The notes under the pieces: model-generated
What the model saw: only the letters and a program-made list of their open reading frames with translations
What the model was told of the DNA's origin: nothing
The model's database searches: none
Made by a program: the position numbers and the translations under genes
Origin: CAVSSX01 sp963730735
GTDB lineage: Bacteria; Actinomycetota; Acidimicrobiia; Acidimicrobiales; RAAP-2
DNA: 64,000 nucleotides
Assembly (NCBI GenBank): GCA_963730735.1
Contig: CAVSSX010000012.1
Coordinates: 1-64,000 of the forward strand
Reading direction: 5' to 3'
Part shown: one piece after another, positions 8,783 through 17,239 of the stretch
How positions within the stretch are numbered: position 1 is the stretch's first letter
Layout of the letters: every line of letters starts with the position of its first letter

Positions 8783-9627
8783 CCGCCATCACCGTCGCCC
8801 CGGGCGACCTGAGCGGGGCACCCGTCACCCGGCACTCGATCGGCCACCGGCTCCTCTGGGCGTTCAACGACGCCAAGACCATGACGTGGCGGAACCTGGT
8901 CGCCTACACCCGGATCCCCGACGCCATCTTCTTCTCGAGCGTCCAGCCGATCATGTTCGTGCTGCTGTTCCGCTTCGTCTTCGGCGGGGCCATCAGCGTG
9001 CCGGGCACGACCTACGTCAACTACCTCATCGCCGGAATCTACGTGCAGACGGTGATGTTCGGCTCGGTGTCGACCAGCGTCGGTCTGGCCGAGGACCTGC
9101 ACAAGGGCCTGATCGAGCGGTTCCGGGCGCTGCCCATGTCCCGCTCGGCCGTGCTGGCCGGCCGCACCACCGCCGACACCGTCCGCAACGTCGGCGTGAT
9201 GATCCTCATCACCGCCGTCGGCTACCTGGTCGGGTTCCGGGTCCAGACCAACTTCGGCGAGTTCCTGGCCGGGGTGCTGCTGGTGCTGTTCTTCGCCTAC
9301 GCCGTGAGTTGGGCCTTCGCCATCGTCGGCCTCTCGGCGTCCAACAGCGAGACGGCCCAGCTGGCGGCGTTCCCGGTCCTGTTCCCGCTCACCTTCGCCT
9401 CCTCGGCCTTCGTGCCGGTGACCTCGATGCCCGGCTGGCTGCAGGCCTTCGCCAAGAACCAGCCGGTCAGCCAGGTGTGCGACGCCACCCGCCAGCTCAT
9501 GCTGGGGAACACGTCCTCGGGCCTGTGGTCGACCAACAACATCTGGATCTCCCTGGCCTGGACGGTCGGGATCCTGGCCGTCTTCGCCCCCATCGCCGTG
9601 TGGAAGTACCGCAAGGCCGCCGCCTGA
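8779..9627 (+). CDS. ABC-2 type permease, DrrB type
   Basis: 282 residues with about six hydrophobic membrane segments, including PIMFVLLFRFVFGGA near the start and IWISLAWTVGILAVFAPI at the end. It also has the ABC-2 permease block LPMSRSAVLAGRTTADTVRN. It forms the membrane channel of the exporter encoded by the preceding gene, with which it overlaps by 4 bp. It converges on glyS, with a bidirectional hairpin at the junction. Confidence 0.9.
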   Translation: MTAITVAPGDLSGAPVTRHSIGHRLLWAFNDAKTMTWRNLVAYTRIPDAIFFSSVQPIMFVLLFRFVFGGAISVPGTTYVNYLIAGIYVQTVMFGSVSTSVGLAEDLHKGLIERFRALPMSRSAVLAGRTTADTVRNVGVMILITAVGYLVGFRVQTNFGEFLAGVLLVLFFAYAVSWAFAIVGLSASNSETAQLAAFPVLFPLTFASSAFVPVTSMPGWLQAFAKNQPVSQVCDATRQLMLGNTSSGLWSTNNIWISLAWTVGILAVFAPIAVWKYRKAAA

Positions 9628-9652
9628 GCGACGACCGAGGAGGGCTCAGGCG
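9621..9652. terminator. Bidirectional hairpin between the exporter and glyS
   Basis: Perfect 9-bp inverted repeat CGCCTGAGC / GCTCAGGCG with a 14-nt loop. It contains the stop codons of both convergent genes. There is no T-run, as is common in very GC-rich actinobacteria, so terminator function is inferred from position. Confidence 0.5.
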
Positions 9653-10999
9653 TCGGCCGCCCGGTCCCGCAGCTCGGCCAGCAGCCCGTCGATGGGCACC
9701 CGGACCTGCTCGGTGGTGTCCCGGTCGCGCACGGTGACCGCCCGGTCCTCCAGGGTGTCGAAGTCCACGGTGACGCACCACGGCGTCCCGACCTCGTCCT
9801 GGCGGCGGTAGCGCTTGCCGATGCCCTGGGTGACGTCGTAGTCGCACATGAAGTGCGGCTGGAGCAGCGAGAGGACCTCACGGGCCGTCGGCTCGAGGGT
9901 GTCCTTCTTCGACAGCGGGAGCACGGCCACCTGGTACGGGGCCAGCCGAGGGTGGAGCCGCAGCACGCTGCGAGCCTCCCCGCCGACCTCGTCCTCGTCG
10001 AAGGCCGAGAGCAGGAAGGCCATCATGGTGCGCGTCGCCCCGGCCGCCGGCTCGATGACGTGGGGCGTGTAGCGCTCGTTGGTGGTCGGGTCGAAGTAGT
10101 CGAGCCGCTCCCCCGACGCCGCCGAGTGGGCCTTCAGGTCGAAGTCGGTCCGGTAGGCGATGCCCTCGAGCTCGTCCCAGCCCCACGGGAAGCGGAACTC
10201 GACGTCGGACGTGCCGGCCGAATAGTGCGAGAGCTCGTCGGGGTCGTGGGGCCGCAGCCGCAGCTCGGACTCGGGGATCCCGAGCTCGAGGTACCACCGG
10301 AACCGCTCCTGCTGCCAGTACTCGTACCAGGTCGGCCCCTCGGCCGGCGGGACGAAGTACTCCATCTCCATCTGCTCGAACTCACGGGTCCGGAAGACGA
10401 AGTTCTGCGGGGTGATCTCGTTGCGGAACGACTTGCCGACCTGGGCGATGCCGAACGGCGGCTTCTTGCGGGTGGTCTGCAGCACGTTGGCGAAGTTGAT
10501 GAACATGCCCTGGGCCGTCTCGGGCCGCAGGTAGGCCACGGCCCCCTCGTTCTCGACCGGCCCGGCGTGGGTCTTGAACATCAGGTTGAAGGCCCGGGGC
10601 TCGGTGAACTCGGTCGAGCCGCAGTTCGGGACAGACGCCGTCGATCTTGTCCTGGCGCCAGCGGCTGTGGCACTGCTTGCAGTCGACCAGCGGGTCGGTG
10701 AAGTTGGCCAGGTGGCCCGAGGCCTCCCACACCGCCGGCGGGGACAGGATGGCGGCGTCCAGCCCGACGACGTCGTCGCGCAGCTGGACCATCGAGCGCC
10801 ACCAGGCGTTCTTCACGTTGCGCAGCAGGTTGACCCCGAGCGGGCCGTAGTCGTAGGTCGAACGGAACCCGCCGTAGATCTCGGCCGACTGGAAGATGAA
10901 GCCCCGGCGCTTGCAGAGCCCCACGATCTTCTCCATCAACCCGTCGTCGGTTGACCCACCCTCGGGCGCGGCGTCGGGAACGGCTGCTGCAGGCGACAT
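9646..10999 (-). CDS. glyS: Glycyl-tRNA synthetase (class II, single chain), apparent frameshift
   Basis: Charges tRNA-Gly with glycine. The N-terminal frame has EKIVGLCKRRGFIFQ, YDYGPLGVNLLRN and the catalytic class II elements; the second frame continues with YLRPETAQGMFINFAN, FGIAQVGKSFRNEI and FEQMEMEYF. The frames meet where the zinc-knuckle residues C-P-N-C-G should follow DGV. The run GGG at 10628-10630 has one base too many, and removing it restores the motif and gives 450 residues. An essential gene is unlikely to be truly broken here, so an assembly insertion is the best explanation. The start MSPAAAVPD is the first upstream ATG fitting the frame; an internal ATG at 10936 is an alternative. 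Confidence 0.9.
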
Positions 11000-11049
11000 G
11001 GGGCGAAGGATACCGGTGGCCGGGTCGCCGCCGGTCCCCGGGCTCGTCC

Positions 11050-12222
11050 TCAGGCGCCCCTCGAGGCCGCCACCGGCCCACCGGCGGGGCCGGCGGCCCA
11101 CGCCTCGGCGTCGGGCGGCCCGGTCACCAGACGGGCGGTCACCTCGTTGGCCAGCAGGCGGCCGGCGACGGTGAGCACCGCCCGCCCGTCACGCCGTTCG
11201 ACCAGGCCGCGGAGCTCGGGGGTGTCGGGCAGCGCCTCGCTCGGCACCCCGTCGGCCGTACGCAGGGCGAGGGCCAGGGCCTCGGTGGCCCGCTGCTCGG
11301 GACGGAGCCACTCCTCGCCGGCCACGATGCTGGTCCCGGCCTCGACGGCCGCCACGTAGCGCTCGGGGGTCCGCAGGTTCCACCACCGATGTCCCGACCG
11401 GTGGGCGTGGGCGGCCGAGCCCACCCCGAGGTAGTCGCCCTGGTGCCAGTACAGCTGGTTGTGCCGGCACCGGTGGCCGGGGCGGGCCCAGTTGGACACC
11501 TCCTCCCAGGCCAGTCCGGCGTCGGCCAGCGCCCGGTCGGCCGCCTCGTACCGGTCGGCCTGGACGTCGTCGTCGGGATGGCGGGCCGGGTCGCCGGCCA
11601 GGGGCGTCCCGGGCTCGACGGTGAGGGCGTAGGCGCTCACGTGCGGCGGCGGCTCGGCCAGGGAGAGCACGTCGTCGAGGGTGCGGCGCCAGTCGGCGTC
11701 GGTCTCGCCCGGTCCCCCGAAGATGAGGTCGAGGTTCCACGTGGCGAAGCCGGCCGAGCTGACGGCCGCCGCCACGGCCTCGAGGGCGTCGGTGCCGTGG
11801 CGCCGCCCCAGGCCGGCCAACACGTGGGGGGCGGTCGACTGGACGCCGAAGGACATCCGGGTCACCCCGGCCCGACGGTAGGCGAGGAGCCGCTCGGGGC
11901 TGGCGTCCTCGGGATTGCACTCGACGGTGACCTCGGCCGCCGCCGCCCTCGGCACGGCGTCGAGCAGCCGGGCCAGCTCGTCGGCCGGCAGTCGTGACGG
12001 GGTGCCGCCGCCGAAGAACACGCTGGTGGCCGCCGGGAACGGGCCGTCGTCGCCGGCCCGGGCGAGCTGGGCCACGCAGGCGTCCACGTAGCGCTCCATC
12101 AGGTGGTCCCGATCGGTGTAGGTGGCGAAGGCGCAGTAGTCGCACCGGAACCGGCAGAACGGGACGTGCACGTAGACCCCGAAGGGCACCGCCGCCTCGC
12201 CCGGGTGGCCGTCGCCGGTCAT
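11050..12222 (-). CDS. hemW: HemW-type radical SAM protein (heme chaperone)
   Basis: 390 residues. The radical SAM motif is C23-x3-C27-x2-C30 followed by Ala-Phe, lacking the fourth Cys typical of true coproporphyrinogen oxidase HemN, so this is a HemW-type protein (heme binding and transfer). Also visible are FFGGGTPS, VTVECNPED, RMSFGVQS and the C-terminal HemN_C region. The start MTGDGHPGE lies 4 bp after the recO stop, so it is read in the same operon. An earlier annotation as oxygen-independent coproporphyrinogen III oxidase would be a common mislabel. Confidence 0.92.
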   Translation of the reverse strand: MTGDGHPGEAAVPFGVYVHVPFCRFRCDYCAFATYTDRDHLMERYVDACVAQLARAGDDGPFPAATSVFFGGGTPSRLPADELARLLDAVPRAAAAEVTVECNPEDASPERLLAYRRAGVTRMSFGVQSTAPHVLAGLGRRHGTDALEAVAAAVSSAGFATWNLDLIFGGPGETDADWRRTLDDVLSLAEPPPHVSAYALTVEPGTPLAGDPARHPDDDVQADRYEAADRALADAGLAWEEVSNWARPGHRCRHNQLYWHQGDYLGVGSAAHAHRSGHRWWNLRTPERYVAAVEAGTSIVAGEEWLRPEQRATEALALALRTADGVPSEALPDTPELRGLVERRDGRAVLTVAGRLLANEVTARLVTGPPDAEAWAAGPAGGPVAASRGA

Positions 12223-12226
12223 CGGC

Positions 12227-12961
12227 TCAGAACGACGAGGCCGAGTGGATGCTGCGGAGCCGGCGGTCGAGGTGGTTCTCCATCGCCTCGGTGGCCAGCG
12301 CCGCCACCTCCTCGGTACCCGGTGGGTTCTCGCCCGACAGGACGTCGCGCAGCGATCCCCCGAGGATGCGCCGCAGGAGGGCCAGGGCGTCGGCACTGAG
12401 CGGTCGGCCGCGGCGGCACTGCCGGCAGAGGGCACCCCCCTCGAGCAGGTCGAAGGCGACCAGCTCCACCTCCCCGTCGGCCTGCCCGCAGCTGGCGCAG
12501 CTGTCGAGCACCGGGCCGTTGCCCTCGAGCACCAACGCCTTCAGGAAGAAGGACGCCGCCAGCAGCGACGGGTTCTGCGCCGGGTCGGCCAGGGTGCGCA
12601 GCGCCCGCACCAGCATCTCGTAGAGGCGCGGGTCGGCGTGGCGCTCCTGGGCCAGCTGATCGCTCACCTCGAGCAGGGCGAACCCCTGGGCCACCCGGGG
12701 CAGGTCCTCGCGCACGGCCCGGAAGCTGTCGATCACCTCCACCTGGTTCACGATGTCGAGGTCCCCCCGCCCCTGCCACAGCAAGAGGGACACGTGGGAG
12801 AGCGGCTCGAGCCGGCCGCCGAACTTGCTGCCGGTCCGGCGGACGCCCTTGGCCACGGCCCGGACCTTCCCGTTCTCCTCGGTGAGGAAGACGATGATGC
12901 GGTCGGCCTCGCCCAGGCGGTAGGTGCGCAGCACCACCCCCTGGTCCCGGAAGAGGCTCAC
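12227..12961 (-). CDS. recO: DNA repair protein RecO
   Basis: 244 residues, typical for the family. It helps load RecA onto SSB-coated single-stranded DNA in the RecF pathway. The N-terminal OB fold is seen in GVVLRTYRLGEADRIIVFLT and KGVRRTGSKFGGRLEPLS. The zinc-binding site is C-A-S-C-G ... C-R-Q-C. The GTG start overlaps the TGA of the small membrane protein gene upstream (GTGA), so translation is probably coupled. Confidence 0.94.
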   Translation of the reverse strand: MSLFRDQGVVLRTYRLGEADRIIVFLTEENGKVRAVAKGVRRTGSKFGGRLEPLSHVSLLLWQGRGDLDIVNQVEVIDSFRAVREDLPRVAQGFALLEVSDQLAQERHADPRLYEMLVRALRTLADPAQNPSLLAASFFLKALVLEGNGPVLDSCASCGQADGEVELVAFDLLEGGALCRQCRRGRPLSADALALLRRILGGSLRDVLSGENPPGTEEVAALATEAMENHLDRRLRSIHSASSF

Positions 12962-13287
12962 CGTTCCGGGCCTTCACGGGTGGGTCCCTCGGAGGGGACC
13001 GATCCACCACCGGGGGCGGGGCCCGGCGACGTGGCGCCGGGTCCCGGGGTGCCGGACGCCGTCGTCCCCGACGCCGTTGTCCCCGACGCCGGCGGCCCGG
13101 GCCGGGGAGCCGGCGGGCGGCCGTGGGGGTTCGGCCCGGCCAGCCAGTTGCCCCCGCCGATGAGGGCGACCAGGGCCACCGCCGTGATCACCAGGGGCAC
13201 GGCCGGGCCGAAGCCGGCGATGGCCATCACCACCAGCGCACCGAAGGCCAGGATGCCGAGCACCCAGGCCGTGCGGGTGACGATCAC
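12958..13287 (-). CDS. Small two-TM membrane protein with Pro/Gly/Thr-rich tail
   Basis: 109 residues, no known family recognised. Two hydrophobic segments (VLGILAFGALVVMAIAGFG and VPLVITAVALVALIGGG) are followed by a low-complexity tail rich in Pro, Gly, Ser and Thr, with two tandem ASGTT units. The GTG start overlaps the uppS stop (GTGA) and the stop overlaps the recO start, so the gene is embedded in a translationally coupled operon uppS-this-recO-hemW. Reality is supported by those overlaps and by the membrane-protein composition. Function unknown; the neighbourhood of undecaprenyl diphosphate synthase makes an envelope role possible but unproven. Confidence 0.7.
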   Translation of the reverse strand: MIVTRTAWVLGILAFGALVVMAIAGFGPAVPLVITAVALVALIGGGNWLAGPNPHGRPPAPRPGPPASGTTASGTTASGTPGPGATSPGPAPGGGSVPSEGPTREGPER

Positions 13288-14123
13288 GGGGCGATCCCGC
13301 CGTAGCGGCGGTGGCGCCGCTGGTAGTCGACGACGGCGTCGTAGAGGTGCGAGCGCCGGATGTCGGGCCACAGCACGTCGGGGAACACCAACTCGCTGTA
13401 GGCCAGCTCCCACAGGAGGAAGTTCGAGATCCGGTACTCCCCCGACGTCCGGAGCACGAGGTCGGGATCGGGCATGTCGGGGAAGTAGAGGTGGCGCTGG
13501 ATCGCCCGCTCGTCGATCTTGTCGGCCGGCGTGCCGGCGGCCACCAGCGCCTTGACGGCGTCGACGATCTCGGCCCGGCCGCCGTAGTTGAAGGCCAGGG
13601 TCAGCGTCATCTTGCGGTTCCCCTCGGTCTTGGCGATGGACTCGTCCATGCCCCGCAGCACGTGGCGCGGCACCCGCCAGTCCCGCCGGCCGGCGAAGCG
13701 GATCCGGACCCCCTTCTCGTTCAGCTCGTCGCGACGTCGGTTGAGGAGCGACTCGCTGAAATTCATGAGGTAGCGGACCTCGTCACGCGGCCGACGCCAG
13801 TTCTCGGTCGAGAAGGCGTAGACGGTGAGCCACTTGAGGCCGATCTCCAGCCCGCCGTTGACCACGTCGAGCAGCGCCTCCTCACCGGCGGCGTGCCCCT
13901 CGGTCCGGGCCAGTCCCCGCTGGCTGGCCCACCGACCGTTCCCGTCCATGACACAGGCGATGTGGGCCGGGACCCGGTCGAGGTCGAGGTCGGCCGGGAC
14001 CGCCGCCTCGGGTCCGACACCCGGCGCGATGACCGGCCCGTCGGCCGCCTGCGCCCCCCGCTGCTCGACCGCCGCGCCGCCGCCCCGCCGGGAGCGGAGA
14101 GGCCGGGAGCCGGAGCGGGGCAT
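13284..14123 (-). CDS. uppS: Isoprenyl transferase (undecaprenyl diphosphate synthase type)
   Basis: 279 residues. A cis-prenyltransferase that makes the C50-C55 lipid carrier for peptidoglycan and other wall polymers. It has the signature HIACVMDGNGRWA (catalytic Asp at residue 60), then YAFSTENWRRP, LAFNYGGRAEI and PDLVLRTSGEYRISNFLLW, ending WPDIRRSHLYDAV. The N-terminal 50 residues are a poorly conserved extension. The start is supported by a TAGTTT -10 box 6 nt before the ATG (leaderless). It is the first gene of the operon that includes recO and hemW. Confidence 0.95.
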   Translation of the reverse strand: MPRSGSRPLRSRRGGGAAVEQRGAQAADGPVIAPGVGPEAAVPADLDLDRVPAHIACVMDGNGRWASQRGLARTEGHAAGEEALLDVVNGGLEIGLKWLTVYAFSTENWRRPRDEVRYLMNFSESLLNRRRDELNEKGVRIRFAGRRDWRVPRHVLRGMDESIAKTEGNRKMTLTLAFNYGGRAEIVDAVKALVAAGTPADKIDERAIQRHLYFPDMPDPDLVLRTSGEYRISNFLLWELAYSELVFPDVLWPDIRRSHLYDAVVDYQRRHRRYGGIAP

Positions 14124-14129
14124 AGGGCG

Positions 14130-14135
14130 AAACTA
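14130..14135 (-). promoter_or_regulatory. -10 box TAGTTT of uppS (leaderless)
   Basis: On the minus strand TAGTTT (TAnnnT) is followed by 6 nt and the uppS ATG. It lies in a gap of only 32 bp between uppS and the divergent helicase gene, so promoters of both strands must overlap here. Confidence 0.5.
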
Positions 14136-14155
14136 CCGCCCTGGTACTCCAGGCC

Positions 14156-16333
14156 ATGACCACCAGGCATGATCGGGGGATGCCCGACCGCCCCGACCCC
14201 GCCCCGAGGAGGGGTGCCGCCCCGGGCGCCCCCGACGCCGCCGAGGCCGGGCTCCGCCAGGTCACCGGGGCCATGGTCGACGCCGAGGAGCGGCCCCAGC
14301 AGCAGCAGATGACCCGGGCCGTGGCCCGGAGCCTGGACAGCGGGCACCACCTGATCGTCCAGGCCGGCACGGGCACCGGCAAGTCGCTGGCCTACCTGGT
14401 CCCGGCGGTGCTCTCGGGCAAGAAGGTGGTGGTGGCCACGGCCACCAAGGCCCTCCAGGACCAGCTGGCCGACAAGGACCTCCCCCAGGTGGCGGCGGCC
14501 CTCGACCACCCGTTCACCTTCGCCGTCCTGAAGGGGCGGAGCAACTACCTGTGCCGGCAACGGGCCCTCGAGGTGGCCGGGCGCGGTAGCCCGGCGGACC
14601 CCGAGGGGCTCCCGGCGTCGGTCGCCCAGGACCTCTTCGGCGAGGTCGCCGACCCCGTGGCCACGGCCGTCACCCGGCGGGGCGGTCGGGCCCGGATGGA
14701 CGCCGCCCGGGCGGCGTCGCCGCGGTCACGCCGGGCGGCACCGCCCCCCGGCCGGTCGGCCGAGGAGGAGGACGCCGGCGGACTGGCCGACCAGGTGCGC
14801 CGGCTGCTGCGCTGGGCCGACGACAGCCCGACCGGGGACCGGGCCGAGCTCCCCTTCGAACCGAGCGAGCGGGCGTGGGCCACCCTCAGCGTCGGTCCCC
14901 GCGAGTGTCCCGGAGCCTTCCGCTGCCCGTCGGGACCCACCTGCTTCGCCGAAGCGGCCCGGGCGGCGGCGGCGGCGGCCGACGTGGTGGTGGTCAACAC
15001 CCACCTCTACGGCGCCCACCTGGCCAGCGGCAGCGCCGTCCTCCCGCCGCACGACGTCGTCATCTTCGACGAGGCCCACGAGCTCGAGGAGGTCATGACC
15101 TCGAGCCTCGGGGTGACGCTCACCCCCGGTCGGCTGCGGGCCGCCGGGGCCCTGGCCCGGCCGCTGCTCTCCGACGAGCGGGGCGCCGACGCGGTCGACG
15201 GCCTGGCCACGGTGGCCGACCACCTCCAGGCCGAGCTCGAGGGTCGGATCGGCGAACGGGTGCTGCGCAACGTGGCGCCGGGGACCCCGGCCGGCCCGGC
15301 CGCCGACCGCTCGCTGGCCGACGTGCTCGAGCTGGCCACCGGGCGGGTCGAGGCCCTGGCCACCCAGCTGCGCCGGGGCGACCGGGACCGCGACGAGCCC
15401 GACTCGGGCGCCGACACGGCCCGGCGGGCCCGGGCGGTGAGCGCGGCCGGCCACCTGAGCGACGACCTGGCGGCGCTGGCCGGCCGCAGCGACGACGAGG
15501 TGGCGTGGGTCGACGGGACGGCCCGGGCGCCGGTCCTCGCCCTCTCGCCCATCGACGTCGGGCCGCCGCTGGCCGCCATGCTGTGGGAGGAGGTCACGGC
15601 CGTGCTCACCAGCGCCACCCTGCCGGCCAACCTGGCCGGCCGGCTCGGGCTGAGCCGGCTCCCGGTGGACGAGCTCGACGTCGGCAGCCCCTTCGACTAC
15701 CGCGAGCACTCGCTGCTCTACGTGGCCCGCCACCTGCCCGACCGCCGTCGACCCGAGTCCGAGGCAGCGCTGCACGACGAGCTCGAGGCCCTCATCACGG
15801 CGGCCGGCGGCCGCACGCTGGCCCTGTTCACCAGCCGGCGGGCCACCGACCTGGCCCACAAGGCCCTGGGCGACCGGCTCCCCTATCGACTGCTGGTCCA
15901 GGGATCGCTGCCCAAGCGGCGGATCCTCGAGGAGTTCGCCGCCGACGAGACCTCCTGCCTGTTCGCCACCCTGGGGTTCTGGCAGGGGGTCGACATCCCC
16001 GGCCGGTCGCTCTCACTGGTCACCCTGGACCGCCTGCCCTTCGCCCGACCCGACGAGCCGTTGCTCGAGGCCCGACGTGAACGGGCCGGCGACGAGGCCT
16101 TCCGCCTCATCGACCTGCCCCGGGCGGCCATGCTGCTGGCCCAAGGGGCGGGCCGGCTGATCCGCTCGGCCGACGACCGCGGTGTGGTGGCCGTGCTCGA
16201 CCCCCGCCTGGCCACCGCCGGCTACCGGGCGGCCCTGCTGGCCGGCGTGCCGCCGATGCGGCGGACCACCGACCGCCGTCAGGTCGAAGACTTCCTGGCC
16301 CGGATACTCTCGACCGAGCCGACCGGTCAGTAG
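14156..16333 (+). CDS. dinG: ATP-dependent DNA helicase, DinG/XPD family
   Basis: 725 residues. Superfamily 2 helicase. Motif I is QAGTGTGKSLAYLVP, motif Ia ATATKALQDQL, the DEAH box VIFDEAHELEEV, and the C-terminal motifs include ALFTSRRATDLA, GFWQGVDIPG and QGAGRLIRS. Cysteines in CRQRAL and CPGAFRCPSGPTCF fit the iron-sulfur cluster domain of XPD/DinG proteins, which unwind R-loops and other structured DNA. The start is uncertain: ATG 14156 and ATG 14180 (with CATGAT 6 nt before it) are both possible. The 3' end overlaps the convergent era gene by 7 bp. Confidence 0.92.
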   Translation: MTTRHDRGMPDRPDPAPRRGAAPGAPDAAEAGLRQVTGAMVDAEERPQQQQMTRAVARSLDSGHHLIVQAGTGTGKSLAYLVPAVLSGKKVVVATATKALQDQLADKDLPQVAAALDHPFTFAVLKGRSNYLCRQRALEVAGRGSPADPEGLPASVAQDLFGEVADPVATAVTRRGGRARMDAARAASPRSRRAAPPPGRSAEEEDAGGLADQVRRLLRWADDSPTGDRAELPFEPSERAWATLSVGPRECPGAFRCPSGPTCFAEAARAAAAAADVVVVNTHLYGAHLASGSAVLPPHDVVIFDEAHELEEVMTSSLGVTLTPGRLRAAGALARPLLSDERGADAVDGLATVADHLQAELEGRIGERVLRNVAPGTPAGPAADRSLADVLELATGRVEALATQLRRGDRDRDEPDSGADTARRARAVSAAGHLSDDLAALAGRSDDEVAWVDGTARAPVLALSPIDVGPPLAAMLWEEVTAVLTSATLPANLAGRLGLSRLPVDELDVGSPFDYREHSLLYVARHLPDRRRPESEAALHDELEALITAAGGRTLALFTSRRATDLAHKALGDRLPYRLLVQGSLPKRRILEEFAADETSCLFATLGFWQGVDIPGRSLSLVTLDRLPFARPDEPLLEARRERAGDEAFRLIDLPRAAMLLAQGAGRLIRSADDRGVVAVLDPRLATAGYRAALLAGVPPMRRTTDRRQVEDFLARILSTEPTGQ

Positions 16334-17235
16334 CCGAGGCGGTCGAGCGCGTCCTCGCGCTGCTGCCAGCGCTTCTCCACCCGGACGAAGAGCTCGAGGT
16401 AGGCCCCCTCGGGCAGCTCGGCCCGCACCGCCGTGCCGACGGCCTTCAGCACCTCGCCCCCGACCCCGATGACGATCCCCTTCTGGGAATCGCGCTCGAC
16501 CAGGATCTCGCAGCGGATCCGGGGCCACTCCCACTCGGTCACCCGGCAGGCGATCGAGTGCGGCAGCTCGTCGCGGGTCCGGGCCAGCAGCTGCTCACGC
16601 ACCAGCTCGGCCACCCGGAGGGCCTCGGGGGTGTCGGTCACCATGTCGTCGGGGTAGTACGGCGGGCCCTCGGGCAGCCGGGCCACCACGGCGTCGAGGA
16701 GCGCCTCCACCCCCTCGCCGGTGGCCGCCGACACCGGGAAGTAGTCGAGGTCGGCCGCCGCCCAGCGGCGCGGCCCGGCCTCGGCGTCGAGCTGGTCCAC
16801 GGCCGCGGCCACCGTGACCAGGCGCTCGATCACCTGGTCCCGTTTGGCGTGGTCGACCTTGTTCACCACCACCAGGAGGGCCGGCGGGTCGTGGTAGCGG
16901 TTGGCCACCTCGAGCGAGCGGGCGAGGACCATGCGGTCCCCGGGGCCGATCAGGGCGGTGGCGTCGACCATGGCCAGGATCACGTCGACGTCGTCGAACG
17001 CGCCGAGGGCGGTGTCGTTGAGCCGCTGCCCGAGGGCCGTCTTCGGCCGGTGGAGGCCGGGCGTGTCGACCAGGACCACCTGGGCGTCGTCGCGGTGCAC
17101 GATCCCGCGGATCTGGTGCCGGGTGGTGTTGGGCCGCGGCGACATGATCGAGACCTTCGACCCGACCATGGCGTTGACCAGCGTCGACTTGCCGACGTTG
17201 GGCCGTCCGACCACGGTCACGAACCCCGAGCGCAC
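16327..17235 (-). CDS. era: GTPase Era
   Basis: 302 residues. Ribosome-assembly GTPase that binds 16S rRNA near its 3' end. G1 is GRPNVGKSTLVN, G3 DTPGLHRPK, G4 NKVD and G5 SAATGEG; the C-terminal KH domain has the IGVGGEVLKAVG loop. It starts with GTG. It is the last gene of the long minus-strand run from hrcA, with a 4-bp gap to the CNNM gene upstream. The order ybeY, CNNM protein, era is conserved in many actinobacteria. Confidence 0.96.
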   Translation of the reverse strand: MRSGFVTVVGRPNVGKSTLVNAMVGSKVSIMSPRPNTTRHQIRGIVHRDDAQVVLVDTPGLHRPKTALGQRLNDTALGAFDDVDVILAMVDATALIGPGDRMVLARSLEVANRYHDPPALLVVVNKVDHAKRDQVIERLVTVAAAVDQLDAEAGPRRWAAADLDYFPVSAATGEGVEALLDAVVARLPEGPPYYPDDMVTDTPEALRVAELVREQLLARTRDELPHSIACRVTEWEWPRIRCEILVERDSQKGIVIGVGGEVLKAVGTAVRAELPEGAYLELFVRVEKRWQQREDALDRLGY

Positions 17236-17239
17236 CCGG

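Noticed and set aside
10600..10640. Programmed frameshifting in glyS
   Set aside because: No slippery heptamer or obvious downstream stimulator; an extra base in a GGG run in an essential gene is better explained by an assembly error.
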